Positions 1-8,780 are shown, counted from the first letter of the stretch. The stretch is DNA of 64,000 bases from Paenibacillus lycopersici (GCF_010119935.1 NZ_CP048209.1:1222001-1286000), one strand, 5' to 3'. The notes: generated from the letters alone by a model not told the origin. A program made the numbers and translations.

Positions 1-168
1 TCCGGCGGCGGACCGTACCGCGTCGGCCTGAAAATGGCGCATGGCTGGGTATATTCCGAAGGCCTTACGCATTACGAGGAGCGCGAGACGGAGCGGCTGA
101 TTCTGGCGGGACATGACGGCCAGGGCAAGCTCGTCGTCGCGCTGCAGCTGAGCCGGGAGCCTTTCTGA
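1..168 (+). CDS. yojF: YojF-family (DUF1806) protein, 3' end only
   Basis: The window opens inside a gene whose last 55 codons are visible. The end reads MAHGWVYSEGLTHYEERE and closes with LQLSREPF. It aligns well with the C-terminal half of the complete small protein at 16549-16860 (ALTHYEVDGQ and ALHLGREPF), so the two are paralogues. In Bacillus subtilis yojF sits directly upstream of the bacillithiol deacetylase gene yojG/bshB2, and the same order is seen here. The TGA stop overlaps the ATG of the next gene (TGATG), which suggests translational coupling. The molecular function of this small family is not established. The start lies upstream of the window. Confidence 0.75.
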   Translation, partial: SGGGPYRVGLKMAHGWVYSEGLTHYEERETERLILAGHDGQGKLVVALQLSREPF

Positions 169-848
169 TGGAAGAGGAGATGAGAGACGCTATGGAAAGC
201 CGCATTCTTGTCGTGCTGCCGCATCCGGACGACGAGGCATTCGGATTGTCGGGCACGCTGGCGAAGTATATTTCCCAAGGGGCGCAGGTCACGTATGCCT
301 GTCTGACGCTTGGCGAAATGGGCCGCAACATGGGCATCCCGCCGTTCGCCAACCGGGTCACGCTGCCCGAAATCCGCAAGAACGAGCTCGAAATCTCTTG
401 CCGCGCGATCGGCATCCAGGATTTGCGCTTGCTCGGGTTTCATGACAAAACGATCGAGTTCGAGGATCAGGCGCTGCTGGACGACCGGATCGGCGCGCTG
501 CTGGACGAAGTGAAGCCGACGCTCGTCGTCACGTTCTATCCGGGCTACGCCGTGCATCCCGACCACGATGCCTGCGGAGCCGCCGTCGTTCGCGCCGTCG
601 GCAAGCTGCCCGAGGCGGAACGCCCGCCCGTACACTGCATGGCTTTCTCCAGGGACCATGAGCAGGCGATCGGGCGCCCCGATGTCACTAACGATGTCCG
701 TGATTTCTTGAAGCATAAGATCGCCTCCATTCAAGCGCACCGTTCCCAATTCCAGGCGGTGGAACTGATGGGCAATCAGGCGCTGTCGAACAAGGAACTG
801 CAGGACCGGTTCGGAACGGAACGCTTCTGGACGTACCGGTTCGAGTGA
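168..848 (+). CDS. bshB2: Bacillithiol biosynthesis deacetylase, BshB2 type (copy 1)
   Basis: This 226-residue protein belongs to the PIG-L/LmbE zinc deacetylase family. The signature PHPDDE lies at residues 18-23, where H19, D22 and a later HPDHD motif would bind the metal. BshB enzymes remove the acetyl group from GlcNAc-malate to give GlcN-malate in the cytoplasmic synthesis of the thiol bacillithiol. The gene overlaps the stop codon of the upstream yojF-like gene by one base. In-frame ATGs also occur at residues 5 and 9, so the first eight residues are uncertain. A second, independent yojF-bshB2 pair lies at 16549-17600. The two deacetylases are diverged (NMGIPPFANR here, RMGNPPYLNR there), which argues for old paralogues rather than a recent duplication. 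Acting on another N-acetylglucosaminyl substrate remains possible. Confidence 0.85.
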   Translation: MEEEMRDAMESRILVVLPHPDDEAFGLSGTLAKYISQGAQVTYACLTLGEMGRNMGIPPFANRVTLPEIRKNELEISCRAIGIQDLRLLGFHDKTIEFEDQALLDDRIGALLDEVKPTLVVTFYPGYAVHPDHDACGAAVVRAVGKLPEAERPPVHCMAFSRDHEQAIGRPDVTNDVRDFLKHKIASIQAHRSQFQAVELMGNQALSNKELQDRFGTERFWTYRFE

Positions 849-906
849 GAGCCGGATCGGCTGCGTGACGTATAGGCTGGCGCATTTTGCGCAATAGGAC
901 GGAAAC

Positions 907-936
907 GAAGAGCTTGCCTCCAGAGGCGGGCTCTTC
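907..936 (+). terminator. Stem-loop terminator after bshB2 copy 1
   Basis: The arms gaagagc (907-913) and gctcttc (930-936) enclose an inner stem gcctc/gaggc (916-920 with 923-927), giving a stable two-part hairpin. The downstream tract is only weakly T-rich (gtcgtt). It lies 59 bp after the bshB2 stop and ahead of an independent promoter. Confidence 0.6.
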
Positions 937-1016
937 GTCGTTATCCGCGAGATTGCGGCATCCTCTCCCGGCGATGATCCTCCCGGGGGATTATACGGTT
1001 TGCTTGCGCGGATGCA

Positions 1017-1045
1017 TTGACGGATGGAACGCCGCGCCGTACAAT
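1017..1045 (+). promoter_or_regulatory. Sigma-A type promoter of the regulator/kinase operon
   Basis: TTGACG at 1017-1022 and TACAAT at 1040-1045 are separated by exactly 17 bp. This places transcription start near 1052, about 60 bp upstream of the response regulator start codon. A cre-like palindrome lies just downstream of the predicted start. Confidence 0.6.
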
Positions 1046-1062
1046 CTACAATCAGACTGGAA

Positions 1063-1076
1063 TGTAAGCGCTTAAG
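1063..1076 (+). promoter_or_regulatory. CcpA cre-like site
   Basis: The 14 bases tgtaagcgcttaag match the Bacillus cre consensus TGWAARCGYTWNCW at all but one position (A for C at position 13). They contain a perfect 10-bp palindrome TAAGCGCTTA. The site lies at roughly +12 to +25 relative to the predicted start, a usual place for CcpA repression by roadblock. This would put the downstream sugar-sensing system under carbon catabolite control. Confidence 0.5.
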
Positions 1077-1111
1077 GGCGGCCAATCAAATGAACGACGG
1101 GGCGGGGAACC

Positions 1112-2557
1112 ATGTATCGGTTACTGATTGTGGATGACGAATATGAAATACGCAAGGGGCTGGAGAGCGCCGACTGGGAGCAGCTGGGCATCCGGCTTGC
1201 CGGTTCCTGCGAGCACGGACTGGAGGCGTTCCAGTTCATGATGGCGGAGCCGGTCGATATTCTGCTGACGGATGTGCGGATGCCGTTCATGGACGGCTTC
1301 GAGCTGATCAAGCAGGCGGCCAAACCGTTTCCGTACCTGAAGACCGTCATTCTGACGGGGTACAACGATTTCAATTACGCGCAGCAGGGCATTCGCCTCG
1401 GCATCGCCGATTATTTGCTGAAGCCGGCGAAGAAAGCCGACATCTACGAGACGTTCGGCGGCATTGTCCGGGAGCTGGACCGCAACCGGCAGCAGCAGCT
1501 CCGCAGCGAGACGCTGGAGCGCAAAGCGAAGCTCGGCGCCGACGCGCTGCGCCAGCGGTTCATGGAGAAGCTGCTGTTCCGGGCCTTGCAGCCGGAAGAG
1601 CTGGAGGAAGGCGCCGCGGAGAGCGAAATGCTGTTGAACGGCCGCGGATTCGCCGTGCTCCTCCTTCGTCTGGACCGCAAGCTGGAGCAGAGCGATTATT
1701 ACTCGGCCAAGGAGTGGAGGCTCATTCTGTTTGCGCTGCATAACTTGCTCACGGAGTTCTGGGACGAGCGGACCGGCGGCTACCACTGGATCCGCCCGGA
1801 GACCGGGGAATGCTTCCTGCTGCAGGTATTCGGCGGCAGCGGCAGTGACCACGGGGCCGACGCAGGCATGGCCAGCGAAGCCGGATTAATCGCCTGGGCC
1901 GACGCAGGCATGGCCAGCGAAGCCGGATTAATCGCCGATGCCATGGCGGCACGGCTCGAGGCATCCCTCGCCGCCGTCACGGAGGCGGTCAAGCGGCTGC
2001 GCGGGCTGCACCTGTCGACCGTGTCGACCGTCATCGGGCCGATCGTCGGGGCGGCGGCGGACATCAGCCTGTCCGCGCTTACGGCGGCGCAAGCCCTCGG
2101 CGGCCGGCCGGGACGCGAGCAATCCCTGCGGGAGCCTCTGGCGAACCCGGCGGCCGGAACGGCCGCAGGCGCGGACAGCCGGCCGGTGCCGGAAGAGCGC
2201 CCCAGGGACGGCGCCAATCAGACGATCGTCGACGAAGCGAAGCGGTACATCGATCTGAATTTCGAGAAGTCCGTGACGCTGCAGGATTTGGCCGCCCATA
2301 TCCATGTGAACCCGAACTACCTCAGCACCCTGTTCCGCAAGTCGACGGGACAGAATTACATTCACTATTTGACGGAGCGCCGCATGCAGCGGGCGATGCA
2401 GCTGCTGAGGAGCACCGACTTTAAAGTGTACGAGATTTGCGAGATGGTGGGCTATTCCAATACGGCTTATTTTACGGAGCTGTTCCGCAAGCAATGCGGC
2501 TGTACGCCGCATGAGTACCGGAGCGCGCGGAGCCGCGAAGGGGCGGGGTTAACGTGA
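1112..2557 (+). CDS. Response regulator with AraC-type DNA-binding domain (YesN family)
   Basis: The protein has 481 residues. The receiver domain (about 1-125) contains LLIVDDEYE, the phosphoacceptor D54 in LLTDVRMPFMDG and the conserved lysine in YLLKPAKK. The middle is variable, and an AraC/XylS helix-turn-helix pair occupies about residues 375-478 (LAAHIHVNPNYLSTLFRKST and VGYSNTAYFTELFRKQCG). YesN-type regulators are phosphorylated by YesM-type kinases and activate sugar transport and polysaccharide-degradation genes. The kinase gene follows with a GTGA overlap. The neighbouring importer and glycosidases are the likely targets. The linker carries an in-frame tandem duplication of 14 residues (WADAGMASEAGLIA-type unit), described separately. 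It is a cytoplasmic DNA-binding protein. Confidence 0.9.
   Translation: MYRLLIVDDEYEIRKGLESADWEQLGIRLAGSCEHGLEAFQFMMAEPVDILLTDVRMPFMDGFELIKQAAKPFPYLKTVILTGYNDFNYAQQGIRLGIADYLLKPAKKADIYETFGGIVRELDRNRQQQLRSETLERKAKLGADALRQRFMEKLLFRALQPEELEEGAAESEMLLNGRGFAVLLLRLDRKLEQSDYYSAKEWRLILFALHNLLTEFWDERTGGYHWIRPETGECFLLQVFGGSGSDHGADAGMASEAGLIAWADAGMASEAGLIADAMAARLEASLAAVTEAVKRLRGLHLSTVSTVIGPIVGAAADISLSALTAAQALGGRPGREQSLREPLANPAAGTAAGADSRPVPEERPRDGANQTIVDEAKRYIDLNFEKSVTLQDLAAHIHVNPNYLSTLFRKSTGQNYIHYLTERRMQRAMQLLRSTDFKVYEICEMVGYSNTAYFTELFRKQCGCTPHEYRSARSREGAGLT
1854..1937 (+). repeat. In-frame 42-bp tandem duplication inside the response regulator gene
   Basis: Two copies with a 42-bp period are identical over 41 bases (1854-1894 and 1896-1936). 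They add one 14-residue unit, ADAGMASEAGLIA preceded by W or G, to the linker between the receiver and DNA-binding regions. The perfect identity points to a recent slippage event. Confidence 0.9.
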
Positions 2558-5364
2558 AACCGACTCATCGCAGGCGAATCGTCATCAGCGCCGTTATGCT
2601 GACGATCTGCGCGCAGCTTGTCTTCCTATGGACGGGCATCCGGAACGCGCAGAGCATCGGCGGGGACATCGAGCGGCAGACGCAGAGCAAGCTGCTGTCG
2701 GCGGCCGAATACAACGTCAGCTCCTTCTTCAATCACGCCTATTCCATGCTCCGGTACGTGCAGAATTCCGATCTGATCGAATATGCCAGCTCCTTCCTCG
2801 CGCTTCGGCACGAGGCGGACTACCGGCAGAAGCGCGGCGAGGTCGATTTCAAACTGAACCAAATCGATTTCGACGAGAATCTGATCGACTCCCTGTACGT
2901 CATCGGGCAATACGACACGCAGAAGAACCTCGTCAAGCACGCGGGCCGTCTCGACCTGTCCGACGACGTCGTGCCGACGATCTACGATATGAGCGAGACC
3001 GGGCTGCTGTATCCGCTGGAATATAACCAGCACTTGCCGACGTACTATGCGCCAGGCTCGTTGACGAGCCAGGTCAAGACCGGCAAGGAGGAGCAGATCG
3101 CGCACTCCAAGTCGTTCGCCGGCATCCTGGAAGGCCATGTCGTCTTGAGCGGCGGCGTTCAGGATTCCGGCCAGCATAACTCGACGCTCGTCCTGATCGT
3201 GCTGAAGAAGGGCTTCCTCGCCGACCTCGTCAGCGGCGGCGCCGCATCGCCGAACGCGTTCGAGCTGAGCGATCAGAACGGCACCGTGCTGGACCGGAGC
3301 GGTCCCGAATTCCGCCCGGGCATGACGCGGCTGTCGCATAACATCAACATGTTCGGCTTTACGCTGACGATGGATTCCGCGATGGACGCCAATATCCGCG
3401 TCGCGGAGCATGCGCTCTATGCCAAGTACGCGGTTTTCTTCTCCCTCATCGTCTTGGCTACGCTCGCGATCACGGTCGTTTATTCGTATTACATCCTGCT
3501 TCCGTTCCGTAAAATGTCCTCCTTCATGCGCAAGCAGCTGCTGAAATTTCCGCTGCGCCGGCTTTCCCGCGATTGGACGGGAGAACGCTGGTTCCCGTCG
3601 TTCTCGCTGCGGACGCATCTGTTCATTCTCTTCCTGCTGTCCGTGTGCATACCGGCCGTGTCGTCGGGCTTCGGCTACTACCGGCTCATCAATCAATATA
3701 CGGTGGAGCAGCAGCGGCCGTACGCCCTGCAGCTGTCCGATCAGGTGAACCGGAACCTGCGGCTGCAGATGGCGCTGTACGACGATCTGCTGAACAAGCT
3801 CTCGCTCAATCCGACGTTCAACCATCTGTTCTTCTCCGACGGCTTCGCGTCTTCCGAGATGCCCGACGTATCGATTCTGCAATATCCCGGCATCGGAGAC
3901 GTCTCGTACTTCGTGCTGTACAACCCGACGGGCGTCCGCCGGTACGCGTCCCAAATGACGAACGATACGGCGATTCTCGACGGCGAGACGCAGCGGACGC
4001 TCGACTCGCAGGGCGGCATCGTCTGGTCGGCGAACGTGACGGACGTGTTCAACCAGCCGACCGCCGCGCTGGCCAAGCCGTTCTACGCCTACGACGAGAA
4101 TACGTCGGCTCCGCAGCCGATCGGTTACATCCAGGTCATTCTGAACGCATCGGCGCTGCAGTCCATGCACATCGACAGCACGGTGTCCATCGTCACGCTG
4201 GACAAGCGCGGCGACATTTATTTTCATAACGATCCGTCCATCCCGATGCTGGACAGCATCAAGGCGATTTCGGCGCGCCTGTCCGCGACGCCGAACCGGG
4301 AACAGTACGTGAAGACCAACGGCATTCACGGCATCGCCATTTCGAATCCGGTGGAGGGGAGCCGTCTCGACTCGGTGCTGATCCTGTCGATCGACTCCAT
4401 TCTCGCCGGCAACCGGGAGATGTTCGACAACTACCTGATCGTGATGGCGGCGGCGCTCGTGGTCGCCCTGTTCACGTCGGTCTTCCTGACGCACTGGCTC
4501 GTCCGGCCGCTGGAGCGGCTGAAGGCGGTCATGGAGCAGGCGGAGACGGGAAGGCAGACCGCCGCGGTCTCCTACGCGAAGGAGGACGAGATCGGCGAGC
4601 TGGTCGGCAGCTTCAACAGCATGATGGACCAGATCAATCAGCTGATGGACACCAATATCCGGTTCGCCGAGGAGAACGGCCGGAACGAATTGAAGCAGCG
4701 GGAGCTGCTCGCCCTGAAGACGCAGGCGGAGTTGAACATGCTGCAGCAGCAGATCAACCCGCATTTTCTGTACAACACGCTGCAGAGCATCGGGATGAAC
4801 GCCCAGCGCACCGGCGACGAAGAAGTCGGCTTCATGATCTACGCGCTCGCGGATCTGTTCCGGTACAGCATCAGCCATAAGGGCAGCACCGCCCTGCTCG
4901 ACGATGAGATCCGCCATACGCAGAGCTACGTCGCCATTCAGGATTTTCGTTTCAAGGGCAAGTTCGAGGTCGAGTGGCATGTCGCGGACGAGGCCCGTTC
5001 CTGCCGGGTCATCACGTTTATTTTGCAGCCGCTTGTCGAGAACGCCATCTCGCACGGCTTCCTGGAGTCCGCCCGCAAAGGCAGGATACGGATCGCGGCG
5101 GCGCTCAAGGACGGCATGCTCGCGCTGACCGTCGAAGACAACGGACTCGGCATCGAGCGGGAGCGGCTGGAACGCATGCGGCGGGAATGGGAGGAAGGCG
5201 TCTCCTATCGGCCGGACGCGGCCGGCAAGCAAGGCGGCGTCGGCTTGAGCAACGTCTACTTCCGCCTGCATCTCGCCTATAAGGGCAAGGCGCGCATGGC
5301 GATCGTCAGCGAGCCGTTTGAAGGAACGCGGATCACGATTGAAATTCCCCGCTTCGGGATGTGA
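2554..5364 (+). CDS. Double-sensor membrane histidine kinase (YesM family)
   Basis: At 936 residues this is much longer than the usual 580-600 of YesM kinases. Four membrane segments are visible at about 9-28, 293-315, 354-376 and 626-650. They delimit two extracellular regions (about 29-292 and 377-625) instead of one. A HAMP region follows, then the His_kinase domain with the phosphoacceptor H737 in QQINPHFLYNTLQS, then the HATPase motifs QPLVENAISHGF, DNGLGI and GVGLSNVYFRL. GTG was chosen as the start because it overlaps the regulator stop (GTGA), which implies coupled translation with the partner regulator. The first 350 residues look like an additional membrane sensor without its own kinase core. 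The ligands are unknown, but glycans or sugars imported by the following transporter are likely. Confidence 0.85.
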   Translation: MKPTHRRRIVISAVMLTICAQLVFLWTGIRNAQSIGGDIERQTQSKLLSAAEYNVSSFFNHAYSMLRYVQNSDLIEYASSFLALRHEADYRQKRGEVDFKLNQIDFDENLIDSLYVIGQYDTQKNLVKHAGRLDLSDDVVPTIYDMSETGLLYPLEYNQHLPTYYAPGSLTSQVKTGKEEQIAHSKSFAGILEGHVVLSGGVQDSGQHNSTLVLIVLKKGFLADLVSGGAASPNAFELSDQNGTVLDRSGPEFRPGMTRLSHNINMFGFTLTMDSAMDANIRVAEHALYAKYAVFFSLIVLATLAITVVYSYYILLPFRKMSSFMRKQLLKFPLRRLSRDWTGERWFPSFSLRTHLFILFLLSVCIPAVSSGFGYYRLINQYTVEQQRPYALQLSDQVNRNLRLQMALYDDLLNKLSLNPTFNHLFFSDGFASSEMPDVSILQYPGIGDVSYFVLYNPTGVRRYASQMTNDTAILDGETQRTLDSQGGIVWSANVTDVFNQPTAALAKPFYAYDENTSAPQPIGYIQVILNASALQSMHIDSTVSIVTLDKRGDIYFHNDPSIPMLDSIKAISARLSATPNREQYVKTNGIHGIAISNPVEGSRLDSVLILSIDSILAGNREMFDNYLIVMAAALVVALFTSVFLTHWLVRPLERLKAVMEQAETGRQTAAVSYAKEDEIGELVGSFNSMMDQINQLMDTNIRFAEENGRNELKQRELLALKTQAELNMLQQQINPHFLYNTLQSIGMNAQRTGDEEVGFMIYALADLFRYSISHKGSTALLDDEIRHTQSYVAIQDFRFKGKFEVEWHVADEARSCRVITFILQPLVENAISHGFLESARKGRIRIAAALKDGMLALTVEDNGLGIERERLERMRREWEEGVSYRPDAAGKQGGVGLSNVYFRLHLAYKGKARMAIVSEPFEGTRITIEIPRFGM

Positions 5365-5397
5365 AAAAAACCGAACCAGATGCTGAATTCTCTCTCG

Positions 5398-5426
5398 TTG
5401 TTGCCCGGAGGGGCATCCCTTATAGT
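5398..5426 (+). promoter_or_regulatory. Promoter of the first importer operon
   Basis: TTGTTG at 5398-5403 and TATAGT at 5421-5426 are 17 bp apart, about 60 bp ahead of the GTG start of the binding-protein gene. No obvious direct-repeat activator site was found upstream. Confidence 0.45.
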
Positions 5427-5486
5427 TAAACTTGCGATCGAACGACGCGAACGAAATGACCGAACATACTTAAGGGGGATCCACAC

Positions 5487-6938
5487 GTGCAAACCAAGAA
5501 ATGGGCGTCGCGCCTATCCGTTCTTACGCTGGCAACCGCGTTCGCGCTGACCGGCTGCGGAAGCGCGACCAACTCGAATTCGGGCGGCAGCGCGGCGAAT
5601 GCGGGCGGAACGAACAACGCCGGCACGGCGAATGCCGGGGGAGACGCGGCGGCGAACGGAGCCGCGGCTTCCGGCGATGCTTCGGGCGGCGCTCCGGTCA
5701 CCATCCGCTTCAATATGGGCGACGGAGAAGTCACGAAGGAGCAAATCGACGCGTTCAACAAGGAGCATCCGAACATCAAGCTGGTCCGGGTCGATTCCGA
5801 CTACAACAAGCTGATGGCGCAGGTCGCCGCGAATTCGCCGGATACGCCGGATTTGATCCGCGTTCAGGGCTCGAGCGAAATTCCGTTCTACGTCAGCCGC
5901 GGTCTGGCGCTGAACCTGGATCCGTACTTCGAGAACAGCGCCGCGTTCCCGAAAGACGATATCCTCGACATCGCCAACGTGTACCGCTTCGACGGCACGA
6001 TGCAGGGACAGGGCCCGATCTACGGATTCCCGAAAGACTGGTCGCCGGATTATGACTTGTGGGTCAACAAGAAGATGTTCACCGAAGCGGGCATTCCGCT
6101 CCCTAGCGACAAGGAGCCGATGACGTACGACGAGATGCTGGATCTGGCCAAGAAGCTGACGAAGAAGCAGAACGGCAAGATCACGCAGTACGGTCTGGTC
6201 GATATGTTCACGAACGGCGTCATCGCGAATCAGGACTTGCTGCTGCATCAGCTGGCTTCGCTCGGCGAGCAGCTCTATTCGGACAAGGGCATCGAGCTCG
6301 ACACGCCCGACGCGAAGAAGGCGCTGCAATACTGGGTCGACGCGGTGAAGGCGCCGGTAGGCCCAAGCCCGCTGAATACGGAAACGAAGAGCTTCATCGA
6401 TCTCTTCACGCAGAACAAGTCGGCCATGATGCTGTGCGGCTACTGGTTCAGCGGTCTGCTGCGCACGACGGATTCGACGAAGAACAACCTGGACGACTAC
6501 ATGCTCCTGCCTTCGCCGATGATGGACGGCGGCAAGCGCGTCGAAGCGGCCCGCGGCGCGTCCGGCAGCATTATCTACAGCAAGACGAAGCATCCGAAGG
6601 AAGCGTGGACGGTGTTCGAATGGTTCTACAGCGGCCAGATGGCCGACGAGCGCGCGAAGAGCGGCTGGGGACTTCCCGTCTTCCAATCGAAGATGGCGCT
6701 GCTCCCGCAGGAGACGGCCTTCGATAAGCAGGCGTACGGTGTCGTGAAGGACGACCTGGACTACATTCAGGTGCTCGGCTACAGCCCGTTCGTCGCTTCG
6801 CAGGCCATCACTTCCACGTTCGACCAGCAGTTCACGCCGGTCTACTTCGATAAGTCGACGATCGACGATGCGATCGGGAAGATCTCGAAGAACATCGCCG
6901 ACCTGATGCAGGACAACAAGGATCTGACCGGCAATTAA
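5487..6938 (+). CDS. Sugar ABC importer, extracellular substrate-binding lipoprotein (family 1)
   Basis: The 483-residue protein starts with a lipoprotein signal (MQTKKWASRL, hydrophobic stretch, lipobox ALTGC with Cys24). A low-complexity Ala/Asn/Gly linker (about 25-68) follows, then the periplasmic-binding fold (VTIRFNMGDGEVTKEQIDAF, KDWSPDYDLWVNKKMFTEAG). This is typical of family 1 solute-binding proteins for oligosaccharides. GTG is taken as the start because of the well-spaced aaggggg upstream. The two following genes are the permeases and no ATPase gene is present, so a shared MsmX-type ATPase encoded elsewhere is expected. The substrate cannot be read from the sequence. The glycosidases downstream suggest an oligosaccharide or glycoside. 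Confidence 0.9.
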   Translation: MQTKKWASRLSVLTLATAFALTGCGSATNSNSGGSAANAGGTNNAGTANAGGDAAANGAAASGDASGGAPVTIRFNMGDGEVTKEQIDAFNKEHPNIKLVRVDSDYNKLMAQVAANSPDTPDLIRVQGSSEIPFYVSRGLALNLDPYFENSAAFPKDDILDIANVYRFDGTMQGQGPIYGFPKDWSPDYDLWVNKKMFTEAGIPLPSDKEPMTYDEMLDLAKKLTKKQNGKITQYGLVDMFTNGVIANQDLLLHQLASLGEQLYSDKGIELDTPDAKKALQYWVDAVKAPVGPSPLNTETKSFIDLFTQNKSAMMLCGYWFSGLLRTTDSTKNNLDDYMLLPSPMMDGGKRVEAARGASGSIIYSKTKHPKEAWTVFEWFYSGQMADERAKSGWGLPVFQSKMALLPQETAFDKQAYGVVKDDLDYIQVLGYSPFVASQAITSTFDQQFTPVYFDKSTIDDAIGKISKNIADLMQDNKDLTGN

Positions 6939-6952
6939 GCGATTCAATGCTC

Positions 6953-6982
6953 ATGGTGGAAGCGGCCGGCCGCTTCCACCAT
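6953..6982. terminator. Perfect 30-bp palindrome between binding protein and permeases
   Basis: Two 15-base arms (atggtggaagcggcc and its exact complement) meet with no intervening base. There is no T-run after it. In importer operons such a hairpin usually protects the binding-protein mRNA or partly attenuates transcription, so that the binding protein is made in excess over the permeases. That role is inferred here. Confidence 0.7.
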
Positions 6983-7005
6983 CTTCATAAAGAAAGGGTG
7001 ACATC

Positions 7006-7932
7006 ATGGCGCGCATGGGGAGAATGGAGCGGAAAGAAGCGAGAGACTTTTATATTTTGATCTTTCCCTGGCTGATCGTCTTTATTTTTTTGGGGCTCTA
7101 TCCCTTGCTGTACGGCTTGTACCTGAGCTTCACGAATTACATGGGCTTCAACATCGATCACTTGAAATGGATCGGCATGCGCAATTACCGTCACGTCTTC
7201 ACGGACAGCGACGCGATGTACTCGCTCGGCCGCTCGTTCTACGTCGGCTCGATCAACGTCGTCGTCAGCACGGTCGTCAGCTTCTTCATCGCCGTGCTGC
7301 TGAACCAGAAGTTCAAGGGCGTCGGCTTCTTCCGGGCGCTCTATTACCTGCCGTCCATCCTGCCGATCACGGGGATCGGCTTAATGTGGAAATATATATT
7401 CTCGACCAACGGGGGCTTATTGAACAGCTTCCTGGAGCTCTTCGGCATTCATGCCGTCAACTGGCTCGGCTACGATTACGCGACGACGTCGCTGTTCATC
7501 CTGCTGGCTTGGGGCTGCGGCGGGGGCATCATTATTTATCTCGCCGGCTTGAAAGGGATTCCGAACGACCTGTACGAAGCGGCCGCGATCGACGGGGCCG
7601 GCCCGCTGCAGCGGTTCCGCAAAGTGACCGTGCCGCTCATGACGCCGGTTATTTTCTTCAACTTCGTCTTTGCGATCATCGGCTCGCTGCAGATTTTCGC
7701 GCAGGCGCAGATGCTCAGCCCGACGGCTTCCTCCGGCGGCCTGCTCAGTATCCCGCTCCGGCCGAACTACTTGTACCTGATCCACGCGTTCCAGCAGATC
7801 TTCGCTTTCCAGCGCTACGGGTACGGCCTGGCGATGCTATGGGTGCTGTTCCTGCTGACGATCGTGCTTACGCTGGCCGTGTTCGGCACGAGCAGGTACT
7901 GGGTTCATTATGAGAGCAATTCGGAAAGGTAG
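7006..7932 (+). CDS. Sugar ABC importer permease (MalF/UgpA type)
   Basis: This 308-residue integral membrane protein has about six hydrophobic segments (for example FYILIFPWLIVFIFLGLYP near the N-terminus). The ATPase-docking EAA loop reads LYEAAAIDGAGPLQRFRKVT near residue 192. It forms the channel with the next gene product. A good Shine-Dalgarno (aaagggtg) precedes the ATG. It follows the binding-protein gene after a strong palindrome and is 8 bp from the second permease gene. Confidence 0.9.
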   Translation: MARMGRMERKEARDFYILIFPWLIVFIFLGLYPLLYGLYLSFTNYMGFNIDHLKWIGMRNYRHVFTDSDAMYSLGRSFYVGSINVVVSTVVSFFIAVLLNQKFKGVGFFRALYYLPSILPITGIGLMWKYIFSTNGGLLNSFLELFGIHAVNWLGYDYATTSLFILLAWGCGGGIIIYLAGLKGIPNDLYEAAAIDGAGPLQRFRKVTVPLMTPVIFFNFVFAIIGSLQIFAQAQMLSPTASSGGLLSIPLRPNYLYLIHAFQQIFAFQRYGYGLAMLWVLFLLTIVLTLAVFGTSRYWVHYESNSER

Positions 7933-7940
7933 GGCGCAAC

Positions 7941-8780
7941 ATGGAACAATTAGAGACGCGCTGGTCCAAGAAAGCCGCATTATACGCGCTGCTGCTGCTG
8001 TTGGCCGTCATTTTCGCTTTTCCGCTGTATTGGCTGCTGATTAACTCGCTCCAGCCGCTGTTTACGGGCTCGGTCGTCGTTCCGGCGAAACTTTCGTTCC
8101 ATCCGTACAAGCTGGTGTTCACGCTGCGCCCGTACTTCATGTACTTCAAGAACTCGCTTATTCTGGCGGCGATTTCGGTCACGCTGCCGCTGATATCGAG
8201 CTTCCTGTCGGGATTCGCGTTCGCGCGGCTGCGGGCGAAGGGCAAAGGCATGCTGTTCATGCTCATCCTGTCGACCATGATGCTGCCGGCGACGGTGACG
8301 CAAATTCCGCAATACATTCTGTTCAAGCAGTTCGGGTTTCTGGGCACGTACTGGCCGTGGATCCTGTCCGGGCTCGGCGGCGCGCCGTTCCTGATCTTCC
8401 TCTACCGCCAGTTCTTCATGAATATCCCGCGGGAGCTGGACGAAGCGGCGCGCATCGACGGCTGCTCCACGTACGGCATCATCTTCCGCATCTACCTGCC
8501 GATCTCGGTGCCGATCATCGCGACGGCGGCGATCATGTCGTTCAACTTCAGCTGGGGACAGGATTTCTTCATGCCCTTCATGTTCCTGCAGGAGAAGCAG
8601 TACCCGCTTGCGACGATTCTGATGTCGATCGGCTATTATTTGCCGGAGAAGCCGTCGGTCCAGCTGGATCAAGTCCAAGAAGGCGCGACCGTGTTGTTCA
8701 TACTGCCGATCGTTCTCGTGTTCCTCTTCGGGCAGCGGTACTTGATCAGCGGCATGATATCCGGCGCCATTAAGTCATAG
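7941..8780 (+). CDS. Sugar ABC importer permease (MalG/UgpE type)
   Basis: The 279-residue protein has six predicted membrane segments beginning with ALYALLLLLAVIFAFPLYWL. The EAA motif is LDEAARIDGCSTYGIIFRIY. It would pair with the preceding permease. The gene is followed after 26 bp by the nucleoside hydrolase gene, so both are probably on one transcript. No ATP-binding subunit is encoded nearby. Confidence 0.9.
   Translation: MEQLETRWSKKAALYALLLLLAVIFAFPLYWLLINSLQPLFTGSVVVPAKLSFHPYKLVFTLRPYFMYFKNSLILAAISVTLPLISSFLSGFAFARLRAKGKGMLFMLILSTMMLPATVTQIPQYILFKQFGFLGTYWPWILSGLGGAPFLIFLYRQFFMNIPRELDEAARIDGCSTYGIIFRIYLPISVPIIATAAIMSFNFSWGQDFFMPFMFLQEKQYPLATILMSIGYYLPEKPSVQLDQVQEGATVLFILPIVLVFLFGQRYLISGMISGAIKS

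Noticed and set aside
2626-5271. Long opposite-strand open frame of 881 codons under the kinase gene
   Set aside because: It is a GC-driven shadow, rich in Arg, His and Val, without family motifs, and lies wholly over the clearly coding plus-strand kinase.
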